Assembly (NCBI GenBank): GCA_000153745.1
Contig: DS022282.1
Span: forward strand, 1 to 64,000
Direction of reading: 5' to 3'
Source: Rhodobacterales bacterium HTCC2255
GTDB lineage: Bacteria > Pseudomonadota > Alphaproteobacteria > Rhodobacterales > Rhodobacteraceae
Length of the DNA: 64,000 nucleotides
In this document: positions 33,745 through 43,713 of the stretch, one piece after another
Layout of the letters: each line of letters opens with the position of its first letter
Position numbering within the stretch: position 1 is the first letter of the stretch
Notes under the pieces: model-generated
Told to the model about the DNA's origin: nothing
Seen by the model: only the letters and a program-made list of their open reading frames with translations
Database searches by the model: none
Translations under genes and position numbers: made by a program

Positions 33745-34488
33745 CTAATCTAAGCTTAATGCATTAATTATTGGAATAAAGCTGTCAGCTTTCAATGATG
33801 CGCCACCTACTAGGCCGCCATCAACATTTTTTATGGCTGATATTTCATCTACATTTTTTGCATTCATGGAACCGCCATATAAAATATTTATTGACTGCCC
33901 AATCTTTGCACCAAAGTTATTCTCTAATTCAATTCTGATAAAATCATGCACTTCTTTAATTTGTTCAATTGAAGGGGTTAATCCAGTTCCAATTGCCCAA
34001 ACAGGTTCATAGGCAACGATTATAGTCTCGCCAGATATTTCTAGGGGTAATGAATCTACTAACTGTCGCTTTACTATATCTAGAGTTACACCAGTTTTTC
34101 GCTCTGTTAATGTTTCGCCAATGCATACAATCGCCTTAAGTTTGTTTTCCAGGGCTATGTTTGCCTTTTCTCTTATTTGATGGTTATTTTCATTATAGTT
34201 CACCCGTCGCTCAGAGTGTCCAACTATGACGTGTGTTGCCCCAGCATCCTTGATCATTTCTGCAGAAATATCACCAGTAAATGCACCAGATTTATTAATA
34301 TGGCAATTCTGACTGCCAGTAAAAATATTATTTGTTCTTTCTGACATTTCCTTAATTAATGTATCGGGAACACATAAGATTACATCACAATTTACGTGCT
34401 TTGATGCTGCATCAATAAGAAATATGTCATCAAAATTTTCTCGAAGACCGTTCATCTTCCAGTTTCCAGCTGCAGTTGGTCTTCTCAT
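33745..34488 (-). CDS. tpiA: Triosephosphate isomerase
   Basis: A 247-residue TIM barrel. Active-site residues are visible: Lys in AAGNWKMN, His in VIVGHSERR, Glu in VAYEPVWAIGTG, and the phosphate-binding ILYGGSMNAKN. It interconverts dihydroxyacetone phosphate and glyceraldehyde 3-phosphate. The stop lies 2 nt from the convergent mttB-family gene. It is 45 nt from the A-type Fe-S protein gene upstream. Confidence 0.96.
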   Translation of the reverse strand: MRRPTAAGNWKMNGLRENFDDIFLIDAASKHVNCDVILCVPDTLIKEMSERTNNIFTGSQNCHINKSGAFTGDISAEMIKDAGATHVIVGHSERRVNYNENNHQIREKANIALENKLKAIVCIGETLTERKTGVTLDIVKRQLVDSLPLEISGETIIVAYEPVWAIGTGLTPSIEQIKEVHDFIRIELENNFGAKIGQSINILYGGSMNAKNVDEISAIKNVDGGLVGGASLKADSFIPIINALSLD

Positions 34489-34533
34489 ATTATAACCTTT
34501 AAAATTGTAATTTTTTATATAATTTTTTAAATA

Positions 34534-34884
34534 TTACATGCCTTCAAATTTGATGCTTTCACCACACCCACAAGCTTCTGAGACATTTGGGTTGTTAAAT
34601 TTAAAGCCTGCTTCAAGTAAAGACACTTCGTAATCAATTTCTGTCCCAAATAAGAACATTTGCGCCATAGGAGCTATCATAACAGTTGCTCCATTTTGTG
34701 TGATTATTTCATCATTTGGATCTATGTCATCAACATAATCCATTGTATATTCCATACCGGCGCACCCGCCTTTTTTGACGCCAACTCGTAGTCCCTTCTT
34801 ATTACCTTGCTCCATTAGCTTGCGTATTTGAGCAGTGGCAGTTTCAGTAATTGTTAACGCTTGTTTTCCTGGAATATTAAACAT
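34534..34884 (-). CDS. sufA: A-type iron-sulfur cluster carrier (SufA/ErpA-like)
   Basis: A 116-residue A-type scaffold with the three conserved cysteines: one in GCAGMEY and two in the C-terminal CGCGES. It receives and passes Fe-S clusters to target enzymes. Its ATG directly follows the TAG of the sufT-like gene, so the two are one transcript, as at the end of many alphaproteobacterial SUF operons. The rest of the SUF operon is not in this window. Confidence 0.92.
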   Translation of the reverse strand: MFNIPGKQALTITETATAQIRKLMEQGNKKGLRVGVKKGGCAGMEYTMDYVDDIDPNDEIITQNGATVMIAPMAQMFLFGTEIDYEVSLLEAGFKFNNPNVSEACGCGESIKFEGM

Positions 34885-35250
34885 CTACATGAAGCCTAAC
34901 TCTAATCTGGCTTCATCTGACATCATATCCATACCCCACTGAGGCTCCCATATGAGTTCAACATTAACTGATTGAACTCCAGGAATAGGTTCAATTGCAT
35001 CTTGAACCCAACCAGGCATTTCTCCAGCGACAGGACATCCCGGGGCTGTGAGTGACATTTTCACATCAACAGCGCCAGAATCAGAGATTTCAATTGTATA
35101 TATTAATCCAAGATCAAATATATTAACTGGTATCTCGGGATCGTGCACTGTTCTACATGCTTCACATATAGGTTCATATAATGCATGGTCTGTAGATGAT
35201 GGTACAATTAACGGTGTACCTTCCATTTGTGTATCATTTGAAGCGTTCAT
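34885..35250 (-). CDS. sufT: SUF-associated MIP18/PaaD-like protein (SufT)
   Basis: A 121-residue DUF59/MIP18 protein. The conserved segment VHDPEIPVNIFDLGLIY and the Cys-containing TAPGCPVAGEMPGWVQDAI place it with SufT-like Fe-S maturation factors. The start at 35250 (MNASNDTQ) is preferred; an in-frame start at 35328 would overlap the divergent tgt start and gives an unusual N-terminus. It feeds the same pathway as the adjoining A-type protein. Confidence 0.88.
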   Translation of the reverse strand: MNASNDTQMEGTPLIVPSSTDHALYEPICEACRTVHDPEIPVNIFDLGLIYTIEISDSGAVDVKMSLTAPGCPVAGEMPGWVQDAIEPIPGVQSVNVELIWEPQWGMDMMSDEARLELGFM

Positions 35251-35321
35251 TATTCTTCTCACTTGGAATTCTTGAGTAATCATATAAGGAATAGAAAAGT
35301 AAACGTCTAGGGTGACTCGAC

Positions 35322-36452
35322 ATGACAAACCGTTTCCAATTTAATATCAACGCAACAGATGGGCGTGCTCGTACTGGTGTTATAAATACTCCAAAAGGAG
35401 ACATCCGCACACCTGCGTTTATGCCTGTGGGAACTGCAGCAACTGTTAAAGCAATGATGCCAGAGAACGTAAAGGTTACTGGAGCAGATATATTACTAGG
35501 TAATACATATCATTTAATGCTTAGGCCAGGGGCTGAACGTGTTCATAATCTAGGTGGTTTGCATAAATTTATGAATTGGCAAGGTCCAATTCTAACCGAC
35601 TCAGGTGGATATCAAGTTATGAGCTTAACTGATTTGCGCAAACTCACTGAAGAAGGTGTTAAGTTTAAAAGTCATATAGATGGTTCTTTACATAATTTAA
35701 CGCCTGAATATTCAATGGAAATTCAACGACTGCTTGGCTCAGATATAGTAATGTCCTTTGATGAATGTACTCCATTTCCTGCTACTGAAAAACAAGCAAA
35801 ATTGAGCATGGATTTATCAATGCGTTGGGCGCAACGTTCCAGAGATGCATTTGGAGATAGGCCAGGGTATGCATTATTTGGAATTCAGCAGGGCTCTACT
35901 TTTAAAGACATGCGAGCGGAAAGTGCTGATAAATTAACAAATATTGGCTTTGATGGCTACGCAGTTGGAGGTCTTGCAGTTGGTGAGGGTCAAGATTTAA
36001 TGTTTGAAGTCTTGGAATATGCTCCAAATCAATTGCCAACAGATAAACCTCGATATTTGATGGGGGTAGGTAAACCAGACGATATTGTGGGAGCTGTTCA
36101 ACGAGGTATTGATATGTTTGATTGCGTCTTGCCCAGTCGATCTGGGCGCACAGGCCAAGCTCTCACAAGGAGAGGCGCTGTAAATATGCGAAATTCTAGG
36201 CATCGAGACGATCAAAGACCATTGGATGAATCATGTGAATGCCCATGTTGCAAAAATTATAGTAGAGCATATCTTCATCATGTTCATAAAGCAGGAGAGA
36301 TTATTAGTTCCATGTTGCTTACATGGCATAATTTACATTATTACCAAGTGCTTATGTCTGAACTAAGACAAGCAATTGCATCAAATAAACTTGATTCATA
36401 CGTAGCAGAGTTTCATTCGATTCGCGAAAGAGGCGATATTGAACCTATCTAA
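35322..36452 (+). CDS. tgt: tRNA-guanine transglycosylase
   Basis: A 376-residue TIM barrel that swaps guanine for preQ1 at position 34 of Asp, Asn, His and Tyr tRNAs. Active-site Asp lies in [12 protein letters not shown], with [27 protein letters not shown] as second region. The zinc site C-E-C-x-C-C with its later His is visible ([16 protein letters not shown]). Length is usual. Single gene divergent from sufT. Confidence 0.96.
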   Translation: MTNRFQFNINATDGRARTGVINTPKGDIRTPAFMPVGTAATVKAMMPENVKVTGADILLGNTYHLMLRPGAERVHNLGGLHKFMNWQGPILTDSGGYQVMSLTDLRKLTEEGVKFKSHIDGSLHNLTPEYSMEIQRLLGSDIVMSFDECTPFPATEKQAKLSMDLSMRWAQRSRDAFGDRPGYALFGIQQGSTFKDMRAESADKLTNIGFDGYAVGGLAVGEGQDLMFEVLEYAPNQLPTDKPRYLMGVGKPDDIVGAVQRGIDMFDCVLPSRSGRTGQALTRRGAVNMRNSRHRDDQRPLDESCECPCCKNYSRAYLHHVHKAGEIISSMLLTWHNLHYYQVLMSELRQAIASNKLDSYVAEFHSIRERGDIEPI

Positions 36453-36490
36453 AGTAATTAGAAATTATTTGAAAAATTTAGGTTCAATTG

Positions 36491-36521
36491 CTTGACTTTC
36501 TATGTTCGGTAACCACATTAT
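36491..36521 (+). promoter_or_regulatory. Candidate heat-shock (RpoH-type) promoter of lon
   Basis: CTTGAC at 36491-36496, a 17-bp spacer and CACATTAT at 36514-36521 resemble the alphaproteobacterial sigma-32 promoter (CTTGAA/CTTGAC and CCATAT-like). It lies about 80 nt upstream of lon, a known heat-shock gene. The match is by eye, and the -35 also fits the housekeeping consensus. Confidence 0.4.
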
Positions 36522-36602
36522 AGGTACCGTAACTTACAGGAAAAACTTTACGTTGCTGCAAATGTGGGGCGATAGGTTTTTTGCTAAAATAAAGGAATAA
36601 CC

Positions 36603-39005
36603 ATGACTGATGCCAAAAGCGTCTCTTTTCCAGTATTACCACTAAGAGATATTGTTGTTTTCCCAAATATGATTGTACCACTTTTTGTAGGCAGAGAAAA
36701 ATCTGTACGTGCTCTCGAAGCTGTAATGGAAAATAGCAAAGAAATTATTCTTGCCTCACAAATCGACCCATCTGAAGATGATCCAACAACAGAAACTATT
36801 TATCAAAATGGCGTATTAGCTACGGTAATGCAGTTACTTAAATTACCTGATGGGACTGTTAAAGTATTAGTTGAAGGCCAAGATCGTGTTCAGATAACTG
36901 AATATTTAGATAACGAAGATTTTTTTGAAGCATCTGCTGATATCCTCGAGGTAACGCGTAATGATGAGGCTGCAATAGAGGCCCTGACCCGAACTGTTTC
37001 AAAAGAATTTGAACGTTACGCCAAAATGAATAAAAATGTGCCAGATGAAGCCTTAGCAACCGCACTTGAAAGTGATAATGCAGGCGCACTTGCAGATACC
37101 GTCGCCGGCCACTTAGCAATAAGAGTCGATCAAAAACAAGAATTGTTAGAGACACTTGATATAGGCGAAAGACTAGAAGCAATTTATGGTCTTATGCAGG
37201 GAGAAATGTCTGTTCTTAAAGTGGAACGCAAGATTAAATCACGTGTGAAAAACCAAATGGAACGCACGCAACGTGAGTACTATTTAAATGAGCAAATGAA
37301 AGCTATCCAAAAAGAATTAGGTGACGGCGAAGGTGGAGAAGACGAAACTTCTGAATTAGAAGAATTAGTGAGAAATACTAAATTTTCAAAAGAAGCTAAA
37401 GAAAAAGCTGAAGGTGAATTGAAAAAACTGCGTAACATGTCACCAATGTCTGCAGAGGCCACAGTTGTTCGAAATTATCTTGACTGGTTAACATCTATAC
37501 CTTGGAATAAAAAATCTAGAGTTAAAAAAGACTTAAATGCTGCTCAAACTATCCTTGATAAAGATCATTATGGTCTCGAAAAAGTTAAGGAAAGAATAGT
37601 TGAATACTTGGCTGTCCAGAAAAGGTCTGCAAAGATCAAAGGGCCAATTTTGTGCTTAGTTGGCCCTCCTGGGGTCGGGAAGACATCACTTGGCAAATCA
37701 GTTGCGAAGGCTACGGGGCGCGAGTTTATCCGAATATCCCTTGGTGGAGTTCGAGATGAAAGTGAGATTCGTGGCCACAGAAGAACTTATATTGGTTCAA
37801 TGCCAGGAAAAATTATTCAAGCAATGAAAAAGGCTAAAACTAACAATCCATTGATTTTGTTAGATGAAATAGACAAGATGGGACAGGATTTCCGTGGTGA
37901 TCCTGCATCAGCTATGCTTGAAGTGCTTGACCCAGAACAAAACAGTACTTTTACTGATCATTACATGGAAGTTGAGTATGATTTATCTAATGTAATGTTT
38001 CTGACAACTGCAAATAGTTATAATATGCCAGGACCTTTGCTTGATAGAATGGAAATAATTCCACTTTCAGGTTATACAGAAGACGAAAAACATGAGATTG
38101 CTAAGCAGCATTTGCTAGGCAAACAAATTAAGAACCATGGACTTAAAGAAAGTGAGTTTTCTTTAAGTGATGATGGTTTGAAAGAGCTTATTAGACGATA
38201 CACTCGTGAAGCTGGGGTTAGAAGCTTAGAGCGTGAAATTGGCAAGCTATGCAGGAAAGTTTTAACATCAATTGTTAAAGGTTCTACAAAATCTGTTGCT
38301 GTTTCCAAAGATACTTTAAGTGAATATTTAGGCGTTAAAAAATTCAAATATGGATTAGCTGAAGAAACAGATCAGGTTGGAGTCGTAACAGGATTAGCTT
38401 ATACTTCTGTTGGAGGTGAGCTTCTACATATCGAAGCTTTGAAACTGCCTGGAAAAGGTAGAATGAAGACAACTGGGAAGCTTGGTGATGTCATGAAAGA
38501 AAGCATAGATGCTGCATCATCTTTTGTGCGCTCTATTTCACCTGAAATAGGTGTAAAACCAACACAATTTGATAAAATCGATATCCACGTTCATGTACCC
38601 GAAGGTGCGACACCAAAAGATGGACCATCAGCTGGAGTAGGCATGGTAACATCAATTGTTTCTGTACTTACAGCTATTCCTGTTAGGAAAGACATTGCAA
38701 TGACTGGAGAGGTTACGCTTCGAGGTAATGTTTTACCAATTGGTGGGCTCAAAGAAAAGTTATTGGCTGCACTCAGAGGTGGTATTAAAGTTGTTTTAAT
38801 ACCTGCAGATAATGAGAAAGATCTTCCTGAAATTCCAGACAATGTTAAAGAAGGTCTTGAGATTATTCCAGTCAGTCATGTTAGTGAAGTACTTAAGCAC
38901 GCACTAATATCAACTCCTGATTCCATTGAATGGGATGAAGTTGCTGAAGAAGCTGCTGCAGCGAAACGCGCTGAAAGTGCACGTGGGGCACAACTTGCTC
39001 ATTAA
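36603..39005 (+). CDS. lon: ATP-dependent Lon protease
   Basis: An 800-residue cytoplasmic protease. The N-terminal LON substrate-binding domain (about 8-200) is followed by the AAA+ module with Walker A GPPGVGKTSLGKS (about 356) and Walker B LILLDEIDKMG. The catalytic Ser-Lys dyad is in the C-terminal domain (GPSAGVGM and the later lysine in GGLKEKLLAALRGGIK). Length is normal. It degrades misfolded and regulatory proteins. Ends in an Ala-rich tail and a strong terminator. Confidence 0.97.
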   Translation: MTDAKSVSFPVLPLRDIVVFPNMIVPLFVGREKSVRALEAVMENSKEIILASQIDPSEDDPTTETIYQNGVLATVMQLLKLPDGTVKVLVEGQDRVQITEYLDNEDFFEASADILEVTRNDEAAIEALTRTVSKEFERYAKMNKNVPDEALATALESDNAGALADTVAGHLAIRVDQKQELLETLDIGERLEAIYGLMQGEMSVLKVERKIKSRVKNQMERTQREYYLNEQMKAIQKELGDGEGGEDETSELEELVRNTKFSKEAKEKAEGELKKLRNMSPMSAEATVVRNYLDWLTSIPWNKKSRVKKDLNAAQTILDKDHYGLEKVKERIVEYLAVQKRSAKIKGPILCLVGPPGVGKTSLGKSVAKATGREFIRISLGGVRDESEIRGHRRTYIGSMPGKIIQAMKKAKTNNPLILLDEIDKMGQDFRGDPASAMLEVLDPEQNSTFTDHYMEVEYDLSNVMFLTTANSYNMPGPLLDRMEIIPLSGYTEDEKHEIAKQHLLGKQIKNHGLKESEFSLSDDGLKELIRRYTREAGVRSLEREIGKLCRKVLTSIVKGSTKSVAVSKDTLSEYLGVKKFKYGLAEETDQVGVVTGLAYTSVGGELLHIEALKLPGKGRMKTTGKLGDVMKESIDAASSFVRSISPEIGVKPTQFDKIDIHVHVPEGATPKDGPSAGVGMVTSIVSVLTAIPVRKDIAMTGEVTLRGNVLPIGGLKEKLLAALRGGIKVVLIPADNEKDLPEIPDNVKEGLEIIPVSHVSEVLKHALISTPDSIEWDEVAEEAAAAKRAESARGAQLAH

Positions 39006-39030
39006 GTTAATAAAATTATTTTGAAAATTA

Positions 39031-39066
39031 TAAGCCACTTAGAATTATAAGTGGCTTATTTTGTAT
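39031..39066 (+). terminator. Terminator of lon
   Basis: The 9-bp stem AAGCCACTT/AAGTGGCTT with an 8-nt loop is followed by ATTTTGTATT. It lies 26 nt after the lon stop and insulates it from the downstream tRNA-Val gene. Confidence 0.85.
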
Positions 39067-39145
39067 TAGTGCTCCAAAAAAAATGCAGTTTGATGTGAAA
39101 AGGTACTTGAAGCTTTCTCTAACCTTGGGTACACCGCATCTTGTA

Positions 39146-39221
39146 GGGTGATTAGCTCAGTTGGTAGAGCGCTTCGTTTACACCGAAGATGTCAGGAGTT
39201 CGAGTCTCTTATCACCCACCA
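39146..39221 (+). tRNA. tRNA-Val (anticodon UAC)
   Basis: A 76-nt tRNA with acceptor GGGTGAT/ATCACCC, discriminator A and encoded CCA. The anticodon loop TTTACAC (39177-39183) between CTTCG and CGAAG gives TAC. D-loop and T-arm are standard. Confidence 0.97.
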
Positions 39222-39316
39222 TAAAATCTCCTAATTTATTTATAAAATTTGAAATTATTGCTACTGTTATAAAATATTTTGTATTTATTGTGATTTAATG
39301 AATTCACACATGAAAG

Positions 39317-40180
39317 TTAATGTTTAATATTTTTCTGTAATGATAAAATTAAGACTGCGCATAAAATTATCATACCACCTGATATTTCTTGATATTTCAT
39401 CGGCAAACCTAGAAATATCCATACCCAAATAGGGGCTAGCACACTTTCAAGTAATACTAAAACGCCTACATTTGGTGCTGGTAAATATGGTGCAGCCCAG
39501 GCAACAAAAGCAATTCCAATTCCAATAGTGAAGGCGCCTAATGAAAAAGATAACCACATATCTTTTGCCGGAATTACAAGGCCATCCCCAATAGTATAAG
39601 CTAATATTGTTGCTAATATTATAGCAAAACATGCGCCTAAAAAATTTCCAGTTAGAACGTCACTTTTTTTTGATTTACGTGCCATTACCAGCATTAATGC
39701 AAAGCTAAGTGCTGATATCATAGCAAAAAGGTTTCCAATTAATTGCCCAGATGTTAGTTCTGTACCAACCATAACTGTGACGCCAATTATTGCACAAACT
39801 ATTGCAAGCCATGTTCTCTTTGTTGGAATTTCTCCAATTATGACCCAAGAGAGTACTGCTGCAAATACTGGTGCAATCGATAATATAAATAAAGCTGAGG
39901 CAACTGACGTGTTCAAAAGTGCAAATATATAAAACGAAAAGGCAATGCACATTGCAATACCGAGGGATATATCTGTTTTATCAATTGATATAAAAAAATC
40001 TTTGATACTTATGCGACGAATAACGCATGCAACTATCATTACCATAATACATTGTGGAAATCCTCTGTAAAACAATATTTGAAATCCATCAGCGTTTTGT
40101 ATTAAGCGCACTAATAATGCTGCAAAACTCATACACAGAGCGCCAAAGAGAATTGATATTGGAGCATATTTTGATGTCAT
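39317..40180 (-). CDS. EamA/DMT-family transporter
   Basis: A 287-residue inner-membrane protein with ten hydrophobic segments. The first EamA half contains IQNADGFQILFYRGFPQ and the second ends in VLVLLESVLAPIWVWIFLGL, typical features. Probably a metabolite exporter; substrate unknown. It is not linked to the two EamA genes at 26-28 kb. It stands alone between two tRNA genes. Confidence 0.85.
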   Translation of the reverse strand: MTSKYAPISILFGALCMSFAALLVRLIQNADGFQILFYRGFPQCIMVMIVACVIRRISIKDFFISIDKTDISLGIAMCIAFSFYIFALLNTSVASALFILSIAPVFAAVLSWVIIGEIPTKRTWLAIVCAIIGVTVMVGTELTSGQLIGNLFAMISALSFALMLVMARKSKKSDVLTGNFLGACFAIILATILAYTIGDGLVIPAKDMWLSFSLGAFTIGIGIAFVAWAAPYLPAPNVGVLVLLESVLAPIWVWIFLGLPMKYQEISGGMIILCAVLILSLQKNIKH

Positions 40181-40338
40181 TTTAAAATATCTTAATTAAA
40201 TATTGTTGAATTAATTGTACCTTTAGGCATTAAAGATCAATCGGTCTATATAATTAAATTAAATATTTTTTGATTAATTTAAAATACATGCTTGACCCAT
40301 CCGGTTGCGCGTCCTAATAAGCCGCTACTCAATGAGCG

Positions 40339-40415
40339 GCGGTTGTAGCTCAGTTGGTTAGAGTGCCGGCCTGTCACGCCGGAGGTCGCGGGTTCGAGCC
40401 CCGTCAACCGCGCCA
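40339..40415 (+). tRNA. tRNA-Asp (anticodon GUC)
   Basis: A 77-nt tRNA with acceptor GCGGTTG/CAACCGC, discriminator G and encoded CCA. The anticodon loop CTGTCAC (40371-40377) gives GTC. Its first bases pair with the upstream GCCGCT in a hairpin (GCCGCT/AGCGGC, 40321-40340), perhaps a leader structure. Confidence 0.97.
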
Positions 40416-40425
40416 TTGAGTTACA

Positions 40426-40455
40426 AAGCCCATACTTTTAGTGTGGGCTTTTTTG
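40426..40455 (+). terminator. Terminator after tRNA-Asp
   Basis: AAGCCCATAC pairs with GTGTGGGCTT (one T-G pair) around TTTTA, followed by TTTT. It ends the tRNA-Asp transcript. Confidence 0.85.
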
Positions 40456-40470
40456 CTTGAATATTATGAG

Positions 40471-40944
40471 CTAAATCTCATCTTTAATCAGTAATGTGAC
40501 CCAGGTCCCGAGCATCGCAGGTTTGTCGTGGTTTTCAATTTCAACAATTATTTTATTTTCTGTTAATATCTTATTTTTTCCACGAGGTTCGACTTTACCT
40601 AACGTTATTATTCCTCTGATGCGCGCTCCACTTGGTACAGGTGCCAAGAAGCGAACTCTATTCATGCCGTAGTTGATTACCAATTCGTGATTTGTGATTA
40701 TTGGAGTGGTATCTTTGTACATTTTTGTAATTAATGAAAGTGTCAAAAAGCCATGGGCAATAGATCCTCCAAATGGTGTTTCAGACGCTGCTCTGTTAGG
40801 GTCATTGTGAATGAATTGATAGTCACCAGTCACATCACAAAAGTCATCTATCATTTTTTGACTAACTGTAATCCAATCAGAAATACCTATTTTAGAGCCT
40901 ATTAATGATGAATATTCTTCTAAATCAATTTTACTTTGTGTCAT
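40471..40944 (-). CDS. MaoC-family (R)-enoyl-CoA hydratase-like protein
   Basis: A 157-residue hot-dog-fold protein. The hydratase-2 signature is intact (DFCDVTGDYQFIHNDPNRA with the catalytic Asp and His, then PFGGSIAHGFLTLSL). It hydrates enoyl-CoA to (R)-3-hydroxyacyl-CoA or acts as dehydratase in a CoA pathway. Its ATG overlaps the LysR gene's stop by 4 nt, and the LysR gene is divergent from mmsA. It may help in acyl-CoA breakdown next to mmsA and the propionyl-CoA genes. Confidence 0.87.
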   Translation of the reverse strand: MTQSKIDLEEYSSLIGSKIGISDWITVSQKMIDDFCDVTGDYQFIHNDPNRAASETPFGGSIAHGFLTLSLITKMYKDTTPIITNHELVINYGMNRVRFLAPVPSGARIRGIITLGKVEPRGKNKILTENKIIVEIENHDKPAMLGTWVTLLIKDEI

Positions 40945-41858
40945 ATTTTTCCTGAGTTATTTTTGCTATCTAGCTGAAGACGCCTGACTTCTTTTTTAAT
41001 ACCATTATCTAATAATGAAGCAATGTGATTTGATTGTTCTGATGATAGGTCATCACGATCTCGGACCATATAAAACCCACGCTCTTGATTAATCTTATTT
41101 TTTAAGATTGGAATTATGTCTGGGTAGTGTGCCAATGCAAAATCGTGAGCTAAACCTATTCCAATGCCAAGGTTAAGCATTTGCATTTGTACTGCTACTG
41201 AATTTGAAGATAAATTAGGTGTTCTATTAGGCGTTACTTCTGAAAGGTAATCTAAAGTTGGATCAAATATTAGATCAGGTATATAACCTATGATATTATG
41301 ATTTTTTAAGTCAGTTTTTGATTTGATATTGGGAAATTTTTCTAAATATGTTTTTTTAGCAGCCAGATGTAAATTATAATTTACAATTTTTTTGGTCACA
41401 AAACGTCCCTTCTTGGGCGGTGTAACCATAATAGCAAGATCAGCTTCTCTTCTGGAAAGGTTAAAAACTCTTGGTAATGATAAAATTTGTATATTTAGAT
41501 TTGGATGTTTGTTTTGAATTTTTGAGATAACACTAGGTAAAACAAAATTTGATAATCCATCTGGCGCACCAATTCGAAAATTCCCTGAAATGCTTTCAGA
41601 GGCTTTTTGAAGTGAACCTCTAGCAATTTTTTCTGTTCTTTCAATATTTTCTATATGTTCTTTTAAATCATTGCCTGCTTGAGTTAATTGATAACCCCTA
41701 GGTAGTTTATTAAACAATTTAGAGTTTAAGGCATTCTCAAGGCGCGTAATCCTTCTACCAACAGTGGCTGCGTCAATTTTTAGTGAAATAGACGCAGCTG
41801 ACAAGCTACCAGATCGAGCAACATCTATAAATATTCTATAATCATCCCAATTAAGCAT
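40941..41858 (-). CDS. LysR-family transcriptional regulator
   Basis: About 305 residues from the ATG at 41858. The N-terminal winged helix has IFIDVARSGSLSAASISLKI and TVGRRITRLE. The C-terminal part is the substrate-binding-like effector domain. The frame is open to 41996, but the earlier part has no protein-like features. It is divergent from mmsA (102 nt between starts) and co-transcribed with the MaoC gene. It probably controls mmsA and itself; effector unknown. Confidence 0.87.
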   Translation of the reverse strand: MLNWDDYRIFIDVARSGSLSAASISLKIDAATVGRRITRLENALNSKLFNKLPRGYQLTQAGNDLKEHIENIERTEKIARGSLQKASESISGNFRIGAPDGLSNFVLPSVISKIQNKHPNLNIQILSLPRVFNLSRREADLAIMVTPPKKGRFVTKKIVNYNLHLAAKKTYLEKFPNIKSKTDLKNHNIIGYIPDLIFDPTLDYLSEVTPNRTPNLSSNSVAVQMQMLNLGIGIGLAHDFALAHYPDIIPILKNKINQERGFYMVRDRDDLSSEQSNHIASLLDNGIKKEVRRLQLDSKNNSGKI

Positions 41859-41960
41859 ATCTCTTCTTTGCATTTTTGCATGTGAATAGTGTAATATTAG
41901 GTCTTTATATTGTATTTTTGCATTGTAAAAGAAATAAAAGAAAACCAACTGGAGATATTT

Positions 41961-43460
41961 ATGGAAAAATTGACACATTACGTAAACGGTGAACAAATAG
42001 AAGGCACTTCTGGACGGTATGCTGATGTCTATAATCCAGCCACTGGTGAAGTGCAGTATCAGTGTCCACTCGCTTCTAAATCAGAAGTAGAAGCAATCAT
42101 TGCAAAGGCCGAAGCAGCTCAACCCGCTTGGGCAGCAGTTAATCCACAAAGAAGAGCTCGTGTGATGATGAAGTTTGTCGATTTATTAAACAGAGATATG
42201 GATAAATTAGCCGAAGTATTAAGTCGTGAGCATGGTAAGACCTTACCTGACGCAGCGGGGGATGTTCAGCGTGGCTTAGAAGTAGTGGAGTACTGCATTG
42301 GAGCTCCTCAAATGTTGAAGGGAGATTTTACAGACAGTGCTGGCCCTGGTATTGATATGTATTCAATGCGTCAAGCATTAGGTGTCACTGCAGGGATTAC
42401 ACCATTCAATTTTCCAGCAATGATACCAATGTGGATGTTTGCTCCCGCAATTGTTTGTGGAAATGCATTTATATTAAAACCTTCAGAGCGTGATCCTTCT
42501 GTTCCATTAATGCTAGCTGAATTATTAAAAGAAGCTGGACTTCCAGATGGAATTTTACAGGTTGTAAATGGTGATAAAGAAGCTGTTGACGCTTTATTGC
42601 ATTCAGAAACAGTTCAATCGATTGGATTCGTTGGATCTACCCCTATTGCTGAATATATTTATGCGACAGGTTGTGCTAATGGTAAGCGCGTTCAATGTTT
42701 TGGTGGTGCTAAAAATCACATGATAATTATGCCAGACGCTGATTTAGATCAAGCTGCTGATGCCCTTTTAGGTGCTGGTTATGGTGCTGCAGGTGAGAGA
42801 TGCATGGCAATTTCCGTTGCTATCCCCGTTGGAGAAGAAACTGCAGATAAATTAATTGAAAAATTAATTCCAAGAATAGAAACATTAAAAGTAGGCCCAT
42901 ACACAGCAGGTAATGATGTTGACTATGGACCAGTAATCACATCTGCGGCCAAAGAAAATATTTTAAAATTAGTACAGTCAGGAATAGATCAAGGCGCCAA
43001 ATTAGTTGTCGATGGGCGTGATTTTAATTTGCAGGGCTATGAAGATGGCTTTTTTGTTGGGCCACACTTATTTGATAATGTTACTTCAGATATGGATATT
43101 TACACTAAAGAAATATTTGGTCCTGTACTTTCGACAATTAGAGCAAAAACTTATGAAGAGGCAATTGGTTACGCTATGGATCATGAGTATGGAAACGGAA
43201 CAGCAATTTATACGCGTGATGGTGACACTGCTCGTGACTTTGCCAACAGAATAAATGTTGGAATGGTTGGTATTAATGTTCCTATCCCAGTGCCATTAGC
43301 TTATCATACCTTTGGTGGTTGGAAAAAATCTGTATTTGGAGATTTAAATCAACATGGGCCAGATGCATTCAAGTTTTATACAAGAACAAAAACTGTAACT
43401 GCACGATGGCCTTCTGGTATTAAAGAAGGTGGTGAATTCTCTATACCTGTAATGAAGTAA
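41961..43460 (+). CDS. mmsA: CoA-acylating methylmalonate-semialdehyde dehydrogenase
   Basis: A 499-residue aldehyde dehydrogenase. The catalytic Cys is in GAGYGAAGERCMAISVAIP, and the N-terminal half carries GVTAGITPFNFPAMIPMWMF typical of MmsA/IolA. It converts methylmalonate semialdehyde to propionyl-CoA with NAD and CoA (valine, thymine or inositol breakdown). The ATG at 41961 follows TGGAGATATTT; the frame opens earlier at 41910 without a ribosome site. It has its own terminator. Product feeds PccAB. Confidence 0.94.
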   Translation: MEKLTHYVNGEQIEGTSGRYADVYNPATGEVQYQCPLASKSEVEAIIAKAEAAQPAWAAVNPQRRARVMMKFVDLLNRDMDKLAEVLSREHGKTLPDAAGDVQRGLEVVEYCIGAPQMLKGDFTDSAGPGIDMYSMRQALGVTAGITPFNFPAMIPMWMFAPAIVCGNAFILKPSERDPSVPLMLAELLKEAGLPDGILQVVNGDKEAVDALLHSETVQSIGFVGSTPIAEYIYATGCANGKRVQCFGGAKNHMIIMPDADLDQAADALLGAGYGAAGERCMAISVAIPVGEETADKLIEKLIPRIETLKVGPYTAGNDVDYGPVITSAAKENILKLVQSGIDQGAKLVVDGRDFNLQGYEDGFFVGPHLFDNVTSDMDIYTKEIFGPVLSTIRAKTYEEAIGYAMDHEYGNGTAIYTRDGDTARDFANRINVGMVGINVPIPVPLAYHTFGGWKKSVFGDLNQHGPDAFKFYTRTKTVTARWPSGIKEGGEFSIPVMK

Positions 43461-43482
43461 GTTAAAATGTTTATAAAATTTA

Positions 43483-43516
43483 CGCTGTTTTTGTTGAACA
43501 AAAACAGCGTTTTTTA
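43483..43516 (+). terminator. Terminator of mmsA
   Basis: A perfect 12-bp stem CGCTGTTTTTGT/ACAAAAACAGCG with loop TGA is followed by TTTTTT. It lies 22 nt past the mmsA stop. Confidence 0.9.
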
Positions 43517-43713
43517 TGTTTATGGAAGAAATAGTGTCAAAAATTAAAGATACTTATATAAAAAAATCAATATATATAAATTATTGATTTTATTTGGCTC
43601 TGAAATAATACAATACTCTAGTTTTGTTCTATTGTGTCATGGGTTTAGAATGATTAACTTTATTAAACAAACTTTAATTAATAAAAGTTTATTAAGAAGA
43701 TGAGGAGAACATT

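Noticed and set aside
43525-43600. A 23-codon reading frame between mmsA and pccB
   Set aside because: It begins in the tail of the mmsA terminator, has no ribosome site and is made of AT-rich simple sequence.
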